Shown here piece by piece: positions 52,060 through 61,271 of a stretch of 64,000 bases of DNA; within the stretch, counting starts at the first letter, position 1, and every line of letters starts with the position of its first letter. The notes beneath the pieces were generated by a model. It saw only the letters and a program-made list of their open reading frames with translations. It searched no databases and had not been told where the DNA came from. A program made the translations under genes and the position numbers. Origin of the DNA: Methylobacterium sp. J-076 (GTDB lineage: Bacteria; Pseudomonadota; Alphaproteobacteria; Rhizobiales; Beijerinckiaceae); contig NZ_JAKSXW010000038.1 of the NCBI RefSeq assembly GCF_022829405.1, positions 43,459 through 107,458 of the forward strand, read 5' to 3'.

Positions 52060-53736
52060 TCAGAAGGGATAGTAGCGCAGGGAGGTGAGGCCCGTGACGA
52101 GGTGGGCCGTGGGCTGGATGCCGAGCGCCCCCGGCAGCGCATCGCGCTCCGTGTAGGAGACCTGGGCGCCGGCGACGAGACGGCCGTACCCGCCCTTGTA
52201 GAGGTCGTGCCAGAAGCCGCCGGTGATCTGGCGGATGTCCCGGGTCTCGGCCTGACAGGTGCCGCTCGCGGCCCCCTCGACGTCGCAGCCCGTCACCACC
52301 AGGGTCGGCGAGCCGTAGCCGGCCGTGCTGAAGGCTCCCGCCCGGCCGGCATGCTCCCAGCCGGCGTAGACGTAGAGGTCGGTGCCCGGCTGCGCATGGA
52401 ACACGGCGCCCGCCAGCAGCTGGAATTCCGCGATCGGGGCGATCGCGCCGTCCGCGCGCAGGGCGAAGTCGGGCAACTGGGCGGAGCCGTAACGGCCGAT
52501 GCCCCGGCCCACGAGGCCGCTGACCTGAAGGTCGAGGCGCTTGTCGATGACCGGGAGCGTGGCGGCCCCGCCGATGCCGTAGCCGAACGCGGTGTCCGAC
52601 CGCCCGGGCGTGCGGACGGTGGCACTGAGGGCGGTCGGCGCGATCCGGTCGTCGAAGAAGCGCGCGAGCCCCTTGACCTCGTAATGGCCGAAGCCCGGCT
52701 CGAAGGCGAGCTTGCCGGCGATGTCAGGGATGCGGCTGTTCGAGTAGGTGGTCGAGTTGTTGAGAAGGCCGGCCGCATCGCCGGTATTGTTGACGTTGAC
52801 GGTCGAGGGCGCGGCGAAGGGGCTCGGGGGCAGGACGCTCTGGGGCGACTCGACGGACAGGCCGGCCCAGAGGCCCGGCGCCAGGTCCTTGACCACGCGG
52901 ATCTGCGGATTGCGCGTCCAGTTGAAGCCCGGCACGTACTGGGCGTCGATGGTCAGGGGGATCTGCTCCTTGAGCGGGGTGATCCCGGACAGATCGGTGG
53001 TGATCAGGCTCCAGGCCTGGCCCGCGAGGACGTGCCAGCCGGTGTCGAGGGATTCGACGGTGGCGAAGATCTGGCGGATGCGCGGGACGTAGCTGTTGCT
53101 CTCCCGGGAGTTGGAGGTGACGCCGGCGGCCAGGAAGTCGATCTCGTAGTAGCCTGAGATCTGGAGCGTCGGCTCGACGCGGGCCGTGAACAGACCGCTC
53201 AGGCGGCTCTGCCGCGCCGAGAGCCGGAACTCGCCCTCGCGGGATTGGGGGCTGTTGCGGAACGGGATGCCGCTGAAGTCGGTAGCGACGTCGGAGACGG
53301 TGTTGGCGCTGCGGTAGAAGCCCGCGAGCTCGACGAAGCCCCCCGGCGTGAAGCAGATCGCCGGTCCCAGCGCATAGCTGCCGGCGTTGCAGACGAGGTC
53401 GTTCGCGAGGATGACCGGCGTGTGGTCGCTCGGGGCGGGCGGGGCTCCGCCCGGGTCGCCGGCCTGGGCGCTCCGCTGCTGGCGCTCGGTGCGGAGGGCG
53501 ATCCTGGCCTGCTCACGCGGCGGGTTCCGGCGCCCCTGGGCCTCGCTGCCCGGGGCCGCCCGGGGGGTGGCCGCCTGGCGGCGCAGGGCGGCGAGTTCCT
53601 GCTGCATCGCCTGCATCTGGCGCTGCATGGCATCCATCCGCGCCGCCATGTCGGACACGGACTGCGCCGCGGCCGGATCCGGGACCGCCGCGGCGGCGAG
53701 GACGACGAAAGACGGGAGCCGACGGCGTAAGGACAT
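52060..53736 (-). CDS. Porin-like outer-membrane protein with N-terminal coiled coil
   Basis: The 558-residue product has a signal peptide (LPSFVVLAAAAVPDPAAA, cleavage before QSVSD), a short coiled coil (MAARMDAMQRQMQAMQQEL) as in trimeric porins with periplasmic anchoring, and a long beta-rich part ending in the aromatic LRYYPF, a BamA-recognised C-terminal phenylalanine. The body contains aromatic/glycine alternations such as GWHVLAGQAWSLITTDLSG and GYEVKGLARFF-like strands. It most likely forms a channel; substrate is unknown. The 450-base gap upstream contains no gene and should hold its promoter. Confidence 0.82.
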   Translation of the reverse strand: MSLRRRLPSFVVLAAAAVPDPAAAQSVSDMAARMDAMQRQMQAMQQELAALRRQAATPRAAPGSEAQGRRNPPREQARIALRTERQQRSAQAGDPGGAPPAPSDHTPVILANDLVCNAGSYALGPAICFTPGGFVELAGFYRSANTVSDVATDFSGIPFRNSPQSREGEFRLSARQSRLSGLFTARVEPTLQISGYYEIDFLAAGVTSNSRESNSYVPRIRQIFATVESLDTGWHVLAGQAWSLITTDLSGITPLKEQIPLTIDAQYVPGFNWTRNPQIRVVKDLAPGLWAGLSVESPQSVLPPSPFAAPSTVNVNNTGDAAGLLNNSTTYSNSRIPDIAGKLAFEPGFGHYEVKGLARFFDDRIAPTALSATVRTPGRSDTAFGYGIGGAATLPVIDKRLDLQVSGLVGRGIGRYGSAQLPDFALRADGAIAPIAEFQLLAGAVFHAQPGTDLYVYAGWEHAGRAGAFSTAGYGSPTLVVTGCDVEGAASGTCQAETRDIRQITGGFWHDLYKGGYGRLVAGAQVSYTERDALPGALGIQPTAHLVTGLTSLRYYPF

Positions 53737-54186
53737 GGCGGACGTTCTCTGACACGGGGCGCGGGACCCAACCGGGTGGGCCGGCGCCATCGTCAGATGC
53801 GCGAACCTTCATGACACTACAGTCACTTGAACTGAGCCAGACAGGAACGATGAACGAATGAAGCCTGATCGACCCGTCCCGGCGAGACCTGTGCCATTTT
53901 AGAAACATCTTCCGCCCACGCGGAAAGTCTTTATCCGGCGCGGTCATCGCGGGCGCGGACTGTCGATGCGATGTCCCGGGCCGGGCCTGCGCGGGGGCAG
54001 CGGCGCGCGAAACGTGCCGCCGATGGGTCCCGGCAGGCCCCCCCCCTCGGCGCGGCGGCGGTGCACGCGGGCATGGACGGCCCGCGGCCGGGTCCGCGCG
54101 GCGCCCCCGCTCCGATCCGTCCGAGGGGCGGCTCGCGGGGACCCGTCGGGGAGGACGACGAGGGCAGCGTGGGAACGCCGCCGCCG
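53737..54186. other. Gap between the AerR-like gene and the porin gene
   Basis: No gene was found in these 450 bases. The porin promoter should lie near 53760-53870. A hairpin TTCCGC-CCAC-GCGGAA at 53910-53925 is present, and an imperfect palindrome TGAC..GTCA lies at 53811-53824. Neither is a recognised site. Confidence 0.45.
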
Positions 54187-55077
54187 CTAAGCCCGGGCGG
54201 CGCCGTGCGTGCCGAATTCGAGCAGACGCTGGGCGAGGAGGACCGCCGTCGCCGCGTCCACCGCAGAGGCGTCCGCGCCGACCCGGGCGACGAGCTCCGG
54301 CTGCGCCAGGAACACCGGACCGCCCACCATGACGCCGATGCCGCGATTGAGCGAGACGGCCCGCACGGAGCGGATCGCCTGCGCCAACGGCTCGACGCGG
54401 GTCTCGTCGCTGAGGGTCAGGCCGACGACGGCGAACCATTCGGAGGCCACCAGGGCGGCGATCTCGTCCGGGCTGGAGGAGAGCCCGATCGACACGATCC
54501 ACCCCGCCCGGCGCAGGAACTGCTCGATGATCCGCACGCCGAATGTGTGTCGTTCGCCGGGGGCGCCCATCAGCAGGACGCGCCGCTTCCCATTGAGGGG
54601 AAACGCCTCGTCGTCGATTCGGAACCGCGTCACGAGATGCTGGAGCCGGGCGACGCCCGTCGTCACCTCGAGGAAATCGCACAAGTCGTCGTCCCACATG
54701 CGGCCCAGGAGGGCCGCCACAGGCGCCAGCAGATCGAGGAACAGGCGATCCAGGGGATGGCCCTGCGCCAACAGGGCCGAGAACGCCTCGATGATCGGCG
54801 CCTCGTCCGGTGCCAGCGCCAGATCGGAGAAGGCGGCGACCTGCCCCACATCCGGCTTGAAGACCGGCTTGGCCTCCGCGGACACGAACCCCCGATGCAG
54901 CAGCATCAGCTGCGGGAGGATCTCGGCCTGGACGACCTGCCCCAGGGCCAAGCACCGTTCCCTCGCGGCGTCGGCGCTGCGTTTGCGTGCATAAATCTGG
55001 CGGGCTTCCGCCGCGCGCTCGGTCTCATGGGGAGAACTGTCGCCCCAGTGGACTTCGGACGAAGCAACATTCTGCAT
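54187..55077 (-). CDS. Cobalamin-type (SCHIC) domain regulator, AerR/PpaA-like
   Basis: The 296-residue protein has an N-terminal ~100-residue helical part, a B12-domain cap-like segment with LLGRMWDDDLCDFLEVTTGVARLQ, and a C-terminal Rossmann-like cobalamin-binding domain (~165-290) with LMGAPGERHTFGVRIIEQF, VGLTLSD and MVGGPVFLAQPELV. This order and the ERHTFG form, with Glu in place of the Asp of classical DxHxxG, are those of the AerR/PpaA/AppA-type (SCHIC) regulators of photosynthesis gene expression, which act with PpsR/CrtJ. ATG 55077 has GGGAGG seven bases upstream. No PpsR gene or TGT-N12-ACA site was found here. bciA lies 4 kb away. A methyltransferase-type B12 protein is the alternative. 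Confidence 0.7.
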   Translation of the reverse strand: MQNVASSEVHWGDSSPHETERAAEARQIYARKRSADAARERCLALGQVVQAEILPQLMLLHRGFVSAEAKPVFKPDVGQVAAFSDLALAPDEAPIIEAFSALLAQGHPLDRLFLDLLAPVAALLGRMWDDDLCDFLEVTTGVARLQHLVTRFRIDDEAFPLNGKRRVLLMGAPGERHTFGVRIIEQFLRRAGWIVSIGLSSSPDEIAALVASEWFAVVGLTLSDETRVEPLAQAIRSVRAVSLNRGIGVMVGGPVFLAQPELVARVGADASAVDAATAVLLAQRLLEFGTHGAARA

Positions 55078-55568
55078 CGTCCCCCTCCCGGTGCCAAAGC
55101 GTCGGAGGCCTTGGTGGCCCATCGATCGCGGGGTTTCATCAGAGCCGGCATGCGGCGGAATGTAAAGGTCAGCCGATTGTGGTCGAAACGGGCCGGCACA
55201 ATGCCCCTGTTTGCCGCGTGCGGAGGGCGCCACCGCTGCGTTCACCCACTTGTGTCTGAAAAGGCCGGTCGCCGGGCGGGTCCACGCGTCCTGATTCCGT
55301 CAAAGGGGCCGCCGGGCCTGTCGTGGCGACCGCCCCGGCGCCCCGGGCGGGCGGCATCCCCCGTGAGGGCGGGCGCCGGCAGCGTCATCGGTGAGTCCCG
55401 TCACGGCCCCGTGCCGGGAGAACGTTGCCATCCTCCGATGACGGGATTCCGAAACGATGCCCTTCGCGCGGGCGGAAATTCGATAATCGGTCCTCTTGAT
55501 ACGAGACCTTCGTTTCGAGATACGAAGACCAGCTTTCATCTTCCAGATCATTCCGAAAAGCGCGCGCA
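55078..55568. other. Divergent region between the AerR-like gene and the metQ-type cluster
   Basis: This 491-base gap contains no convincing gene. It has an inverted repeat ATTGTG-N15-CACAAT at 55176-55202 near the AerR-like side and CTTCGT-N8-ACGAAG at 55508-55527, 42 bases before the first metQ-type start. Both could be regulator sites. No SAM riboswitch core was recognised. Confidence 0.5.
55508..55527. promoter_or_regulatory. Inverted repeat before the metQ-type cluster
   Basis: CTTCGT and ACGAAG are perfect 6-bp arms 8 bases apart, in the more AT-rich stretch just upstream of the first transport gene, and lie beside a near-repeat ATACGAGACC / ATACGAAGACC. The layout suits a dimeric regulator such as a LysR- or TetR-type protein. 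No bound protein is known. Confidence 0.4.
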
Positions 55569-56369
55569 GTGCCTGCATCAACCCGTCGTGTCTTCCTGTC
55601 CGGCGCCCTGGCCCTGAGCATCGCACCGGCCCGCGCCGCCGCGGCGCCGCTGCGGGTCGTGGCCTCTTCGGCGCCGCATGCGGAGATCCTCGAATTCGTC
55701 GCCGAAAAGCTCGCGCCCGACCTGCCGCTCAAGACCATCGAGATCTCGGGGGATCTCCGCCCGAACGCCCTGCTGCGCGACGGCGACGCCGACGCCAACT
55801 TCTTCCAGCACGTCCCCTTCCTCCGCTCGGAGGAGGCCGCCATGGGGATGCGCTTCGCCGTCGTCGCGGCGGTGCATATCGAGCCCCTGGGGTTGTACAG
55901 CCGCCGCGCCAGATCGCTCGCCGCCCTGCCGGCCGGCGGTGTCGTCTCCCTGTCGAACAGCATCACCAACACCAGCCGCGGGCTGTCGCTGCTTCAGGCG
56001 AACGGTTTGATCCGGCTGCGGGCGATGGGGGCGGGGGCGAACGCGACCTTGGACGACATCGTTGAGAACCCGAAGAACTTCCGCTTCGTCGAGATCGCGC
56101 CGCCGCAACTGCCGCGCTCCCTCGATGACGTGGCCCTCGCGGTGATCAACGGCAATTACGCGCTGGAAGCGGGGCTGGAGCCGGCGCGGGACGCGCTGGC
56201 GCTCGAACGCGCCGAGGGCAACCCGTATGCGAACGTCCTCGTCACCACCGAGGGCTTGGCGAAGGACCCACGCGTGCTGCGCCTCGGAACGCTGCTGACC
56301 TCGGCCGAGGTCGCGCAGTTCATCCGCGACCGCTACCGCGGCTCGGTCGTCCCCGTCCGCCCGTCCTGA
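55569..56369 (+). CDS. NlpA/MetQ-family substrate-binding protein (first of two)
   Basis: The 266-residue protein is a MetQ/NlpA-type periplasmic binding protein. The N-terminus STRRVFLSGALALS is twin-arginine-like and cleavable near APARAAA; no lipobox cysteine is present. Family features include RVVASSAPHAEILEF, the ligand-site ANFFQHVPFL, SLSNSITNTSRGLSLLQANGLI and the late AVINGNYALEAGL. The GTG start is used because it precedes the leader; the ribosome-binding site is weak. It is followed by a second homologue, MetN, MetI and a flavin monooxygenase. The ligand is likely an organosulfur compound or methionine; it differs from the second binding protein enough to suggest another ligand. 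Confidence 0.85.
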   Translation: MPASTRRVFLSGALALSIAPARAAAAPLRVVASSAPHAEILEFVAEKLAPDLPLKTIEISGDLRPNALLRDGDADANFFQHVPFLRSEEAAMGMRFAVVAAVHIEPLGLYSRRARSLAALPAGGVVSLSNSITNTSRGLSLLQANGLIRLRAMGAGANATLDDIVENPKNFRFVEIAPPQLPRSLDDVALAVINGNYALEAGLEPARDALALERAEGNPYANVLVTTEGLAKDPRVLRLGTLLTSAEVAQFIRDRYRGSVVPVRPS

Positions 56370-56463
56370 CCGGCGCGGCCCGGGCGAGGGCGCCACGCCC
56401 CCCCTTCGATCCTCGACACCCCGCCCCGGCGCCGCCGGACCGGGAGACCGGAGTCCCCCACCG

Positions 56464-57264
56464 ATGCGCTTCCTGAAGACCCTCGCCATCGCCCTCGTCT
56501 CCCTCGGCACGATGGCGGCCCAGGCCGAGACCCTGACGATCGGGACCGTGCCGGGGGCCTACAGCGACGCCGTCACGGCGGCCGCCAAGGAGGCCAAGGA
56601 CCAGGGCATCGCGGTGAAGGTGATCGAGTTCAGCGACTGGACGACGCCGAACGTCGCCCTCGATGCGGGCGACATCGACCTGAACTTCTTCCAGCATCGC
56701 CCCTTCATGGAAAACGCCGAGAAGCAGAAGGGCTACCGGTTCGACATCGTCGGGCTCGGCATCCTGCAGAATATCGGGCTGTTCTCCCTCAAGCATCGGA
56801 GCCTCGACCAGATCCCGGCGGGCGGGAAGGTCGCCATCGCCAACGATCCGGTGAACCAGGGGCGGGCCCTCCTGCTCCTGCAGAAAGCCGGCCTCATCAC
56901 GCTCAAGGCTGGCGTCGGCTTCCTCGGCACCCTGGACGACATCACCGAGAACCCGAAGAAGCTGACATTCGTCGAGGTGGAGGGGCCGCAACTGGTGCGG
57001 ATCACCGGCGATGTCGACTTGGCCCAAGGCTACCCGCATTTCATCGTCGCCGCCGGCGCCTTCGATCCGACGAGCGGGCTGATCTATTCCGGCATCGAGG
57101 ACAAGCTGTTCGCGGTGAGCTTCGTCACCAAGGCGTCGCGCAAGGACGATCCGACGATCAGGAAGTTCGTGCAGATCTTCCAAAATTCCGAGGCCGTGAA
57201 GCAGCAGATCAACAAATCGTTCGCTGGCAGCGATAAGCTGTACCTGCTCGCGTGGCAGAACTGA
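56464..57264 (+). CDS. metQ: MetQ-family substrate-binding protein (second of two)
   Basis: The 266-residue protein has a Sec signal peptide ([19 protein letters not shown], cleavage before ETLTIG) and no lipobox cysteine, so it should be a free periplasmic binding protein. MetQ features are [12 protein letters not shown], the ligand-site [34 protein letters not shown] and [20 protein letters not shown]. Its stop lies three bases before the metN ATG 57267. The ligand could be methionine or, given the linked monooxygenase, another organosulfur compound. Confidence 0.88.
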   Translation: MRFLKTLAIALVSLGTMAAQAETLTIGTVPGAYSDAVTAAAKEAKDQGIAVKVIEFSDWTTPNVALDAGDIDLNFFQHRPFMENAEKQKGYRFDIVGLGILQNIGLFSLKHRSLDQIPAGGKVAIANDPVNQGRALLLLQKAGLITLKAGVGFLGTLDDITENPKKLTFVEVEGPQLVRITGDVDLAQGYPHFIVAAGAFDPTSGLIYSGIEDKLFAVSFVTKASRKDDPTIRKFVQIFQNSEAVKQQINKSFAGSDKLYLLAWQN

Positions 57265-57266
57265 CG

Positions 57267-58403
57267 ATGGCGACCTTGGCCTTGGACAGTCTCGGGATGG
57301 CAGGCCCGGCCACGCCCACGGCGGCGGCGGGTGGGCCCGCGATCACGGCCGCCCGGGGGGAGGCGGGACCGGGCGGCACCGGCACCGTGCGGTTCGAGAA
57401 CGTCTCGAAGACCTATCGCTCCGCAGGGGGCGAGATCCGCGCGCTCGACGACGTCAGCCTCGACATCCCGTCCGGGGCGATCTTCGGCATCATCGGTCGC
57501 TCGGGCGCCGGCAAGTCGACCCTGCTGCGGACCGTCAACCGCCTGGAGGAGCCGACCTCCGGCCGGGTGCTGGTGGATGGCGAGCGCATCGCGGCCCTGC
57601 GCACGGACGGCCTCGTGGCCCTGCGCCGCCGCATCGGCATGATCTTCCAGCACTTCAACCTGCTCTCGGCCAAGACCGTCCGGCAGAACGTGGCCCTGCC
57701 GCTCAAGGTGCAGGGGGTCGGCAGGGCGGAGACCGCCCGCCGGGTGGAGGAGGCGCTGCGCCTCGTCGGCCTGGAGGGCAAGGCCGAGGCCTATCCCTCG
57801 CGCCTGTCGGGGGGGCAGAAACAGCGCGTCGGCATCGCCCGCGCCCTGGTGAGCGGCCCGGAGATCCTGCTCTGCGACGAGGCGACGTCGGCCCTCGACC
57901 CCGAGACCACGCTCTCGATCCTCGGCCTGCTGCGGGACATCAACCGGCGGCTCAACCTGACCATCATCCTCATCACCCACGAGATGAGCGTGATCCGCGA
58001 GATCTGCACCGATGTGGTGGTGCTGGAAGCCGGGCGGGTCGCCGAGGCCGGGCCGGTCTGGCGCCTGTTCGGCGCGCCCGAACACCCGGCGACCCGGGCG
58101 CTGCTCGCGCCCCTCACCCGCGACCTGTCCAGCGATCTGTCGGACCGGCTCATGCCGTATCCGGCGCCCGGCGCCAGGGCGGTGTTGCGGATCACCTATT
58201 CCGGGCGCACGCCCCCCGACCTGTCCGCCCTCGTCGCGGCCACGGGCGGCGCGGTGCAGCTCCTGCAGGCGGGCGTCGAGCGGATCCAGGGGCACGCCGT
58301 CGGCCGCCTGCTCATCGCCGCCGAGGGCCCGGAGGCGGAGGCGAGGCTGAGGGCGATCGGAGAAACCGTCGAAGGAGTCGGCTATGTCGCCGCAGATGAT
58401 TGA
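57267..58403 (+). CDS. metN: Methionine-type ABC transporter ATP-binding protein with C-terminal NIL domain
   Basis: MetN energises MetI. The 378-residue protein starts with an unusual ~40-residue low-complexity Ala/Gly/Pro leader, then the nucleotide-binding domain: Walker [10 protein letters not shown] (K83), Q-loop FQHFNLLS, signature [15 protein letters not shown] and Walker [12 protein letters not shown]. The C-terminal ~90 residues form a NIL (ACT-like) domain that in MetN binds methionine and inhibits transport. ATG 57267 is chosen, 3 bases after metQ; GTG 57252 would overlap metQ. metI overlaps its end by 20 bases. Confidence 0.92.
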   Translation: MATLALDSLGMAGPATPTAAAGGPAITAARGEAGPGGTGTVRFENVSKTYRSAGGEIRALDDVSLDIPSGAIFGIIGRSGAGKSTLLRTVNRLEEPTSGRVLVDGERIAALRTDGLVALRRRIGMIFQHFNLLSAKTVRQNVALPLKVQGVGRAETARRVEEALRLVGLEGKAEAYPSRLSGGQKQRVGIARALVSGPEILLCDEATSALDPETTLSILGLLRDINRRLNLTIILITHEMSVIREICTDVVVLEAGRVAEAGPVWRLFGAPEHPATRALLAPLTRDLSSDLSDRLMPYPAPGARAVLRITYSGRTPPDLSALVAATGGAVQLLQAGVERIQGHAVGRLLIAAEGPEAEARLRAIGETVEGVGYVAADD

Positions 58404-59037
58404 CCGCCTCTGGCAGGCGGCGTTCGACACGCTGTTCATGGTGGGCGTGTCGGCGGGGATCGCGGTGCTCGCGGGCATCCCCCTGGCGCTGTTCCTCGTC
58501 ACCTCCGGGCCGGGCGGCATCGTCCCGGCGCCGCGGACGAACCGTCTCGTCGGCCTCGTGGTGAACGGCTTCCGGGCGGTGCCCTTCATCGTGCTGCTGG
58601 TGGCGCTGATCCCGTTCACCCGGCTCGTCGTCGGCACCACCATCGGCGTCTGGGCGGCCATCGTGCCGCTGGCGGTGAGCGCCACGCCCTTCTTCGCGCG
58701 GATCGCGGAAGTGTCCCTGCGGGAGGTGGATCCGGGGCTCATCGAGGCGGCCCAGTCCATCGGTTGCCGCCGCCGCCACATCCTCCTCCACGTGCTGCTG
58801 CCCGAGGCCCTGCCGGGCATCGTCGGCGGGTTCACCATCACCATCGTCTCGATGATCGGCGCCTCGGCCGTGGCCGGCGCGGTCGGCGCGGGCGGCCTCG
58901 GTGACGTGGCGATCCGCTACGGCTACCAGCGCTTCGACACGACGGTGATGTCGGTGGTCATCGCGATCCTGATCGTCCTCGTCTGCCTCGTGCAGGTCAC
59001 GGGCGACAGCATCGTGCGGAGGCTCAAGGTGCGATGA
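58384..59037 (+). CDS. metI: Methionine-type ABC transporter permease
   Basis: The 217-residue inner-membrane protein has about five hydrophobic segments and the MetI family EAA loop in [22 protein letters not shown], which contacts MetN. The [18 protein letters not shown] segment and [22 protein letters not shown] near the end are typical of MetI. Its ATG lies within the metN coding end and its TGA overlaps the next ATG (ATGA), so the three last genes are translated as one coupled unit. Confidence 0.93.
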   Translation: MSPQMIDRLWQAAFDTLFMVGVSAGIAVLAGIPLALFLVTSGPGGIVPAPRTNRLVGLVVNGFRAVPFIVLLVALIPFTRLVVGTTIGVWAAIVPLAVSATPFFARIAEVSLREVDPGLIEAAQSIGCRRRHILLHVLLPEALPGIVGGFTITIVSMIGASAVAGAVGAGGLGDVAIRYGYQRFDTTVMSVVIAILIVLVCLVQVTGDSIVRRLKVR

Positions 59038-60401
59038 CGTCCCCTCGCAAGGAGATCCGGCTCAACGCGTTCAACATGAATTGCGTCGGCCACATCAACC
59101 ACGGCCTGTGGACCCACCCGCGCGACCGTTCCAGCGAGTACAACACGCTGCGCTACTGGACGGACCAGGCGAAGCTTCTGGAACGCGGCCTGTTCGACGG
59201 GCTGTTCATCGCCGACATCCTCGGCGTCTACGACGTCTACGGCGGCGGCATCGACGTGACGGCGCGGGAGGCCGTGCAACTGCCGGTGAACGACCCGACG
59301 CTCATCGTCCCGGCCATGGCGGCGGTGACGGAGCACCTCGGCTTCGGCGTCACCGTCAACGTCTTCGCGGAGGCGCCCTACACCTTCGCCCGGCGCGTCT
59401 CGACGCTGGACCACCTCACCGGCGGCCGGATCGGCTGGAACATCGTCACCGGCTACCTCGAAAGCGCCCATCGCGGCCGGGGCGAGGCGCTTCCGGCCCA
59501 TGACCGCCGCTACGACTATGCGGACGAGTATCTGGAGGTGCTCTACAAGCTGTGGGAGGGGAGCTGGGACGACGCGGCGGCGCGGCGCGACCGCGAGGCC
59601 CGGGTCTTCAGCGATCCGGCGAGGATCCGGCCGGTCTCCCATCGCGGCGAGTTCCTGGCGGTCGAAGGTTACCACCTGTGCGAGCCCTCGCCCCAGCGGA
59701 CGCCCGTCCTCTACCAAGCGGGCGCCTCCGGCCGTGGCCGGGCCTTCGCCGGGCGGCACGCCGAATGCGTGTTCATCTCGGCGCGGGACAAGGCGTCGGC
59801 CCGGGACGCCGTCCGCGCGATCCGCGCCGAGGCCGCCGCCGCCGGACGGGACCCGCAGGACGTGAAGGTGTTCATCGGCATCGCCGCGATCCCCGGCCGC
59901 ACCCGCGCGGAGGCCGAGGACAAGCGCGCCGAGTACATGCGCTACGCCAGCGCCGAGGCCGGGCTCGCGCATTTCTCCGCCTCTACGGGCATCGACTTCG
60001 CCCGCTACGGCCTCGACGAGGTGATCCCCTACGCCCCCGGCAACGCCATCCAGTCGGCCACCGCCGCGGCCGCCAAGCGGGGGCTGACCAAGCGGGATCT
60101 GCTGGCGGAGCTCGGCCTCGGCGGGCGCTACGCGGTGCTGACCGGCGACGCGGTGTCCATCGCCGACGAGCTGCAATCCTGGGTCGAAGAGGGTGAGGTG
60201 GACGGGTTCAACCTCAGCCGCATCGTCGTGCCGGAGAGCTTCTCGGACTTCATCGACCTCGTGATCCCCGAGCTTCAGGGGCGGGGCCTGTACAAGACCG
60301 CCTACGCGCCCGGCTCGCTCCGGCGCAAGCTGTTCGGCGGGGGAGACCGCCTCCCCGACCGGCACGCCGCCCATGCCGTCCGGCACGTTCCGGGTGCGTG
60401 A
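59034..60401 (+). CDS. NtaA/SnaA/DszA-family FMN-dependent monooxygenase
   Basis: The 455-residue protein is a bacterial-luciferase-like flavin monooxygenase of the NtaA/SnaA/DszA/DmoA group, which needs FMNH2 from a separate reductase. Family blocks are NHGLWTHPRDRS, FDGLFIADILGVYDVYGG, DPTLIVPAMAAVTEHLGFGVT, RVSTLDHLTGGRIGWNIVTGY and PVLYQAGASGRGRAFAGRHAE. Members act on nitrilotriacetate, dibenzothiophene sulfone, dimethylsulfide or similar compounds. It overlaps the metI stop by four bases (ATGA), tying it to the transporter. No flavin reductase gene is adjacent. The pairing with a MetQNI-type importer suggests oxidation of an imported organosulfur compound to free sulfur; the exact substrate is unknown. 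Confidence 0.9.
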   Translation: MTSPRKEIRLNAFNMNCVGHINHGLWTHPRDRSSEYNTLRYWTDQAKLLERGLFDGLFIADILGVYDVYGGGIDVTAREAVQLPVNDPTLIVPAMAAVTEHLGFGVTVNVFAEAPYTFARRVSTLDHLTGGRIGWNIVTGYLESAHRGRGEALPAHDRRYDYADEYLEVLYKLWEGSWDDAAARRDREARVFSDPARIRPVSHRGEFLAVEGYHLCEPSPQRTPVLYQAGASGRGRAFAGRHAECVFISARDKASARDAVRAIRAEAAAAGRDPQDVKVFIGIAAIPGRTRAEAEDKRAEYMRYASAEAGLAHFSASTGIDFARYGLDEVIPYAPGNAIQSATAAAAKRGLTKRDLLAELGLGGRYAVLTGDAVSIADELQSWVEEGEVDGFNLSRIVVPESFSDFIDLVIPELQGRGLYKTAYAPGSLRRKLFGGGDRLPDRHAAHAVRHVPGA

Positions 60402-60511
60402 CGCGGCGACGCCGGGCGGCACGTGACGGCCCCGCCGCGCGACGGTGGCGACGCACGGACCGGGGGCGGTTCACGCCCTCGGGCCTCCGCCCCGGGGCCG
60501 GGGGCGGGGCG

Positions 60512-60802
60512 CTACGGCATCACCCAGGCGCACGCACCGCCCGCGATGCCGACGCATTCGTAAGTGCCTCCGCCGAACATCGCCCGACGCTCGACCGCAC
60601 CGATCCGGTCCCGCGGGACGAGGCGGCAGCCGGGCTGGCTGGAGACCTGCCCGGCGGCACGGGCGCGGTCCTCGCCGGCCCCGGCGGCGAGCTGGCGCAG
60701 GGCGATGAGGCTGTCACAGACCGGCACCGTATCGGCCGCCTCCTGCGCGGGGGCCGGCAGCGCGCCGAGGAGCAGAAGGCCTGCGAGGGCAAAGGGGCGC
60801 AT
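60512..60802 (-). CDS. Small exported protein, unknown function
   Basis: The 96-residue product has a signal peptide (RPFALAGLLLLGALPAPAQ, cleavage near residue 18), followed by a mature part with several cysteines (VCDSL, GCRLV, YECVG, GACAW) that could form disulfides. I do not recognise a family. ATG 60802 has GGAG six bases upstream, which fixes the start; a GTG one codon upstream is less likely. It converges with the flavin monooxygenase gene and is divergent from the next gene. Confidence 0.65.
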   Translation of the reverse strand: MRPFALAGLLLLGALPAPAQEAADTVPVCDSLIALRQLAAGAGEDRARAAGQVSSQPGCRLVPRDRIGAVERRAMFGGGTYECVGIAGGACAWVMP

Positions 60803-60962
60803 CACGATCTCCGTCCCATACGTCGTCGAGCCGCAGGAGATGGCTCAGACGCGCGGCGGGGCAAGCCGAGCCCCCTCCCAAGCCCCCGGCGCTCCCCCGC
60901 GCCCATGACGTCGCACCTCGCCGCAGGGGAGAACCGGGCCCGCCGATGCCCGTTGAGGGCAC

Positions 60963-61208
60963 ATGACCGATCAGATCTCACCCCCTCCGCTGGACCAGGT
61001 CGCCGACGCCCGTCGGCGTGAGATGGCCGTCGAACACCTGCTGTTCGGGACGATCCGCTCCCTCGCGCAGCGCCACCCCGAGTTGCTGGACGAGCTGGAG
61101 GGCAGCCTCGATCATCTCTGGGACAAGTCCGAAGGCGCCGCCCGCGACGACGAGGCCGTGCGCGAGATCGCCCGGAAGTTCATCCGGAGCCTGCGCGCCG
61201 AGGGGTAG
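60963..61208 (+). CDS. Hypothetical protein, helical
   Basis: The 81-residue product has no signal peptide and is rich in charged residues; helices are likely in MAVEHLLFGTIRSLAQRH and ELLDELEGSLDHLWDKS. I do not recognise a family. GAGGG precedes ATG 60963. The following gene (SpoIIAA-like) starts 63 bases downstream, so the two could form a small unit. Confidence 0.6.
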   Translation: MTDQISPPPLDQVADARRREMAVEHLLFGTIRSLAQRHPELLDELEGSLDHLWDKSEGAARDDEAVREIARKFIRSLRAEG

Positions 61209-61271
61209 GCCGTCCGGACCGGGCGTGACCGGTCCATCGTTCGAAGGCCGCACCGCGGCGGGGAGGTTCAC

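Noticed and set aside
55078..55568. SAM-II or other methionine riboswitch before the metQ-type cluster
   Set aside because: No conserved core or pseudoknot pattern could be recognised; only simple dyads are present.
49722..55568. PpsR/CrtJ sites (TGT-N12-ACA) near bciA and the AerR-like gene
   Set aside because: Several TGT and ACA triplets occur but none at the N12 spacing in the gaps examined.
60930..60954. AGAAC-N16-CGTT before the 81-residue hypothetical gene
   Set aside because: The -10 would lie only eight bases before the start codon, and the -35 has a mismatch.
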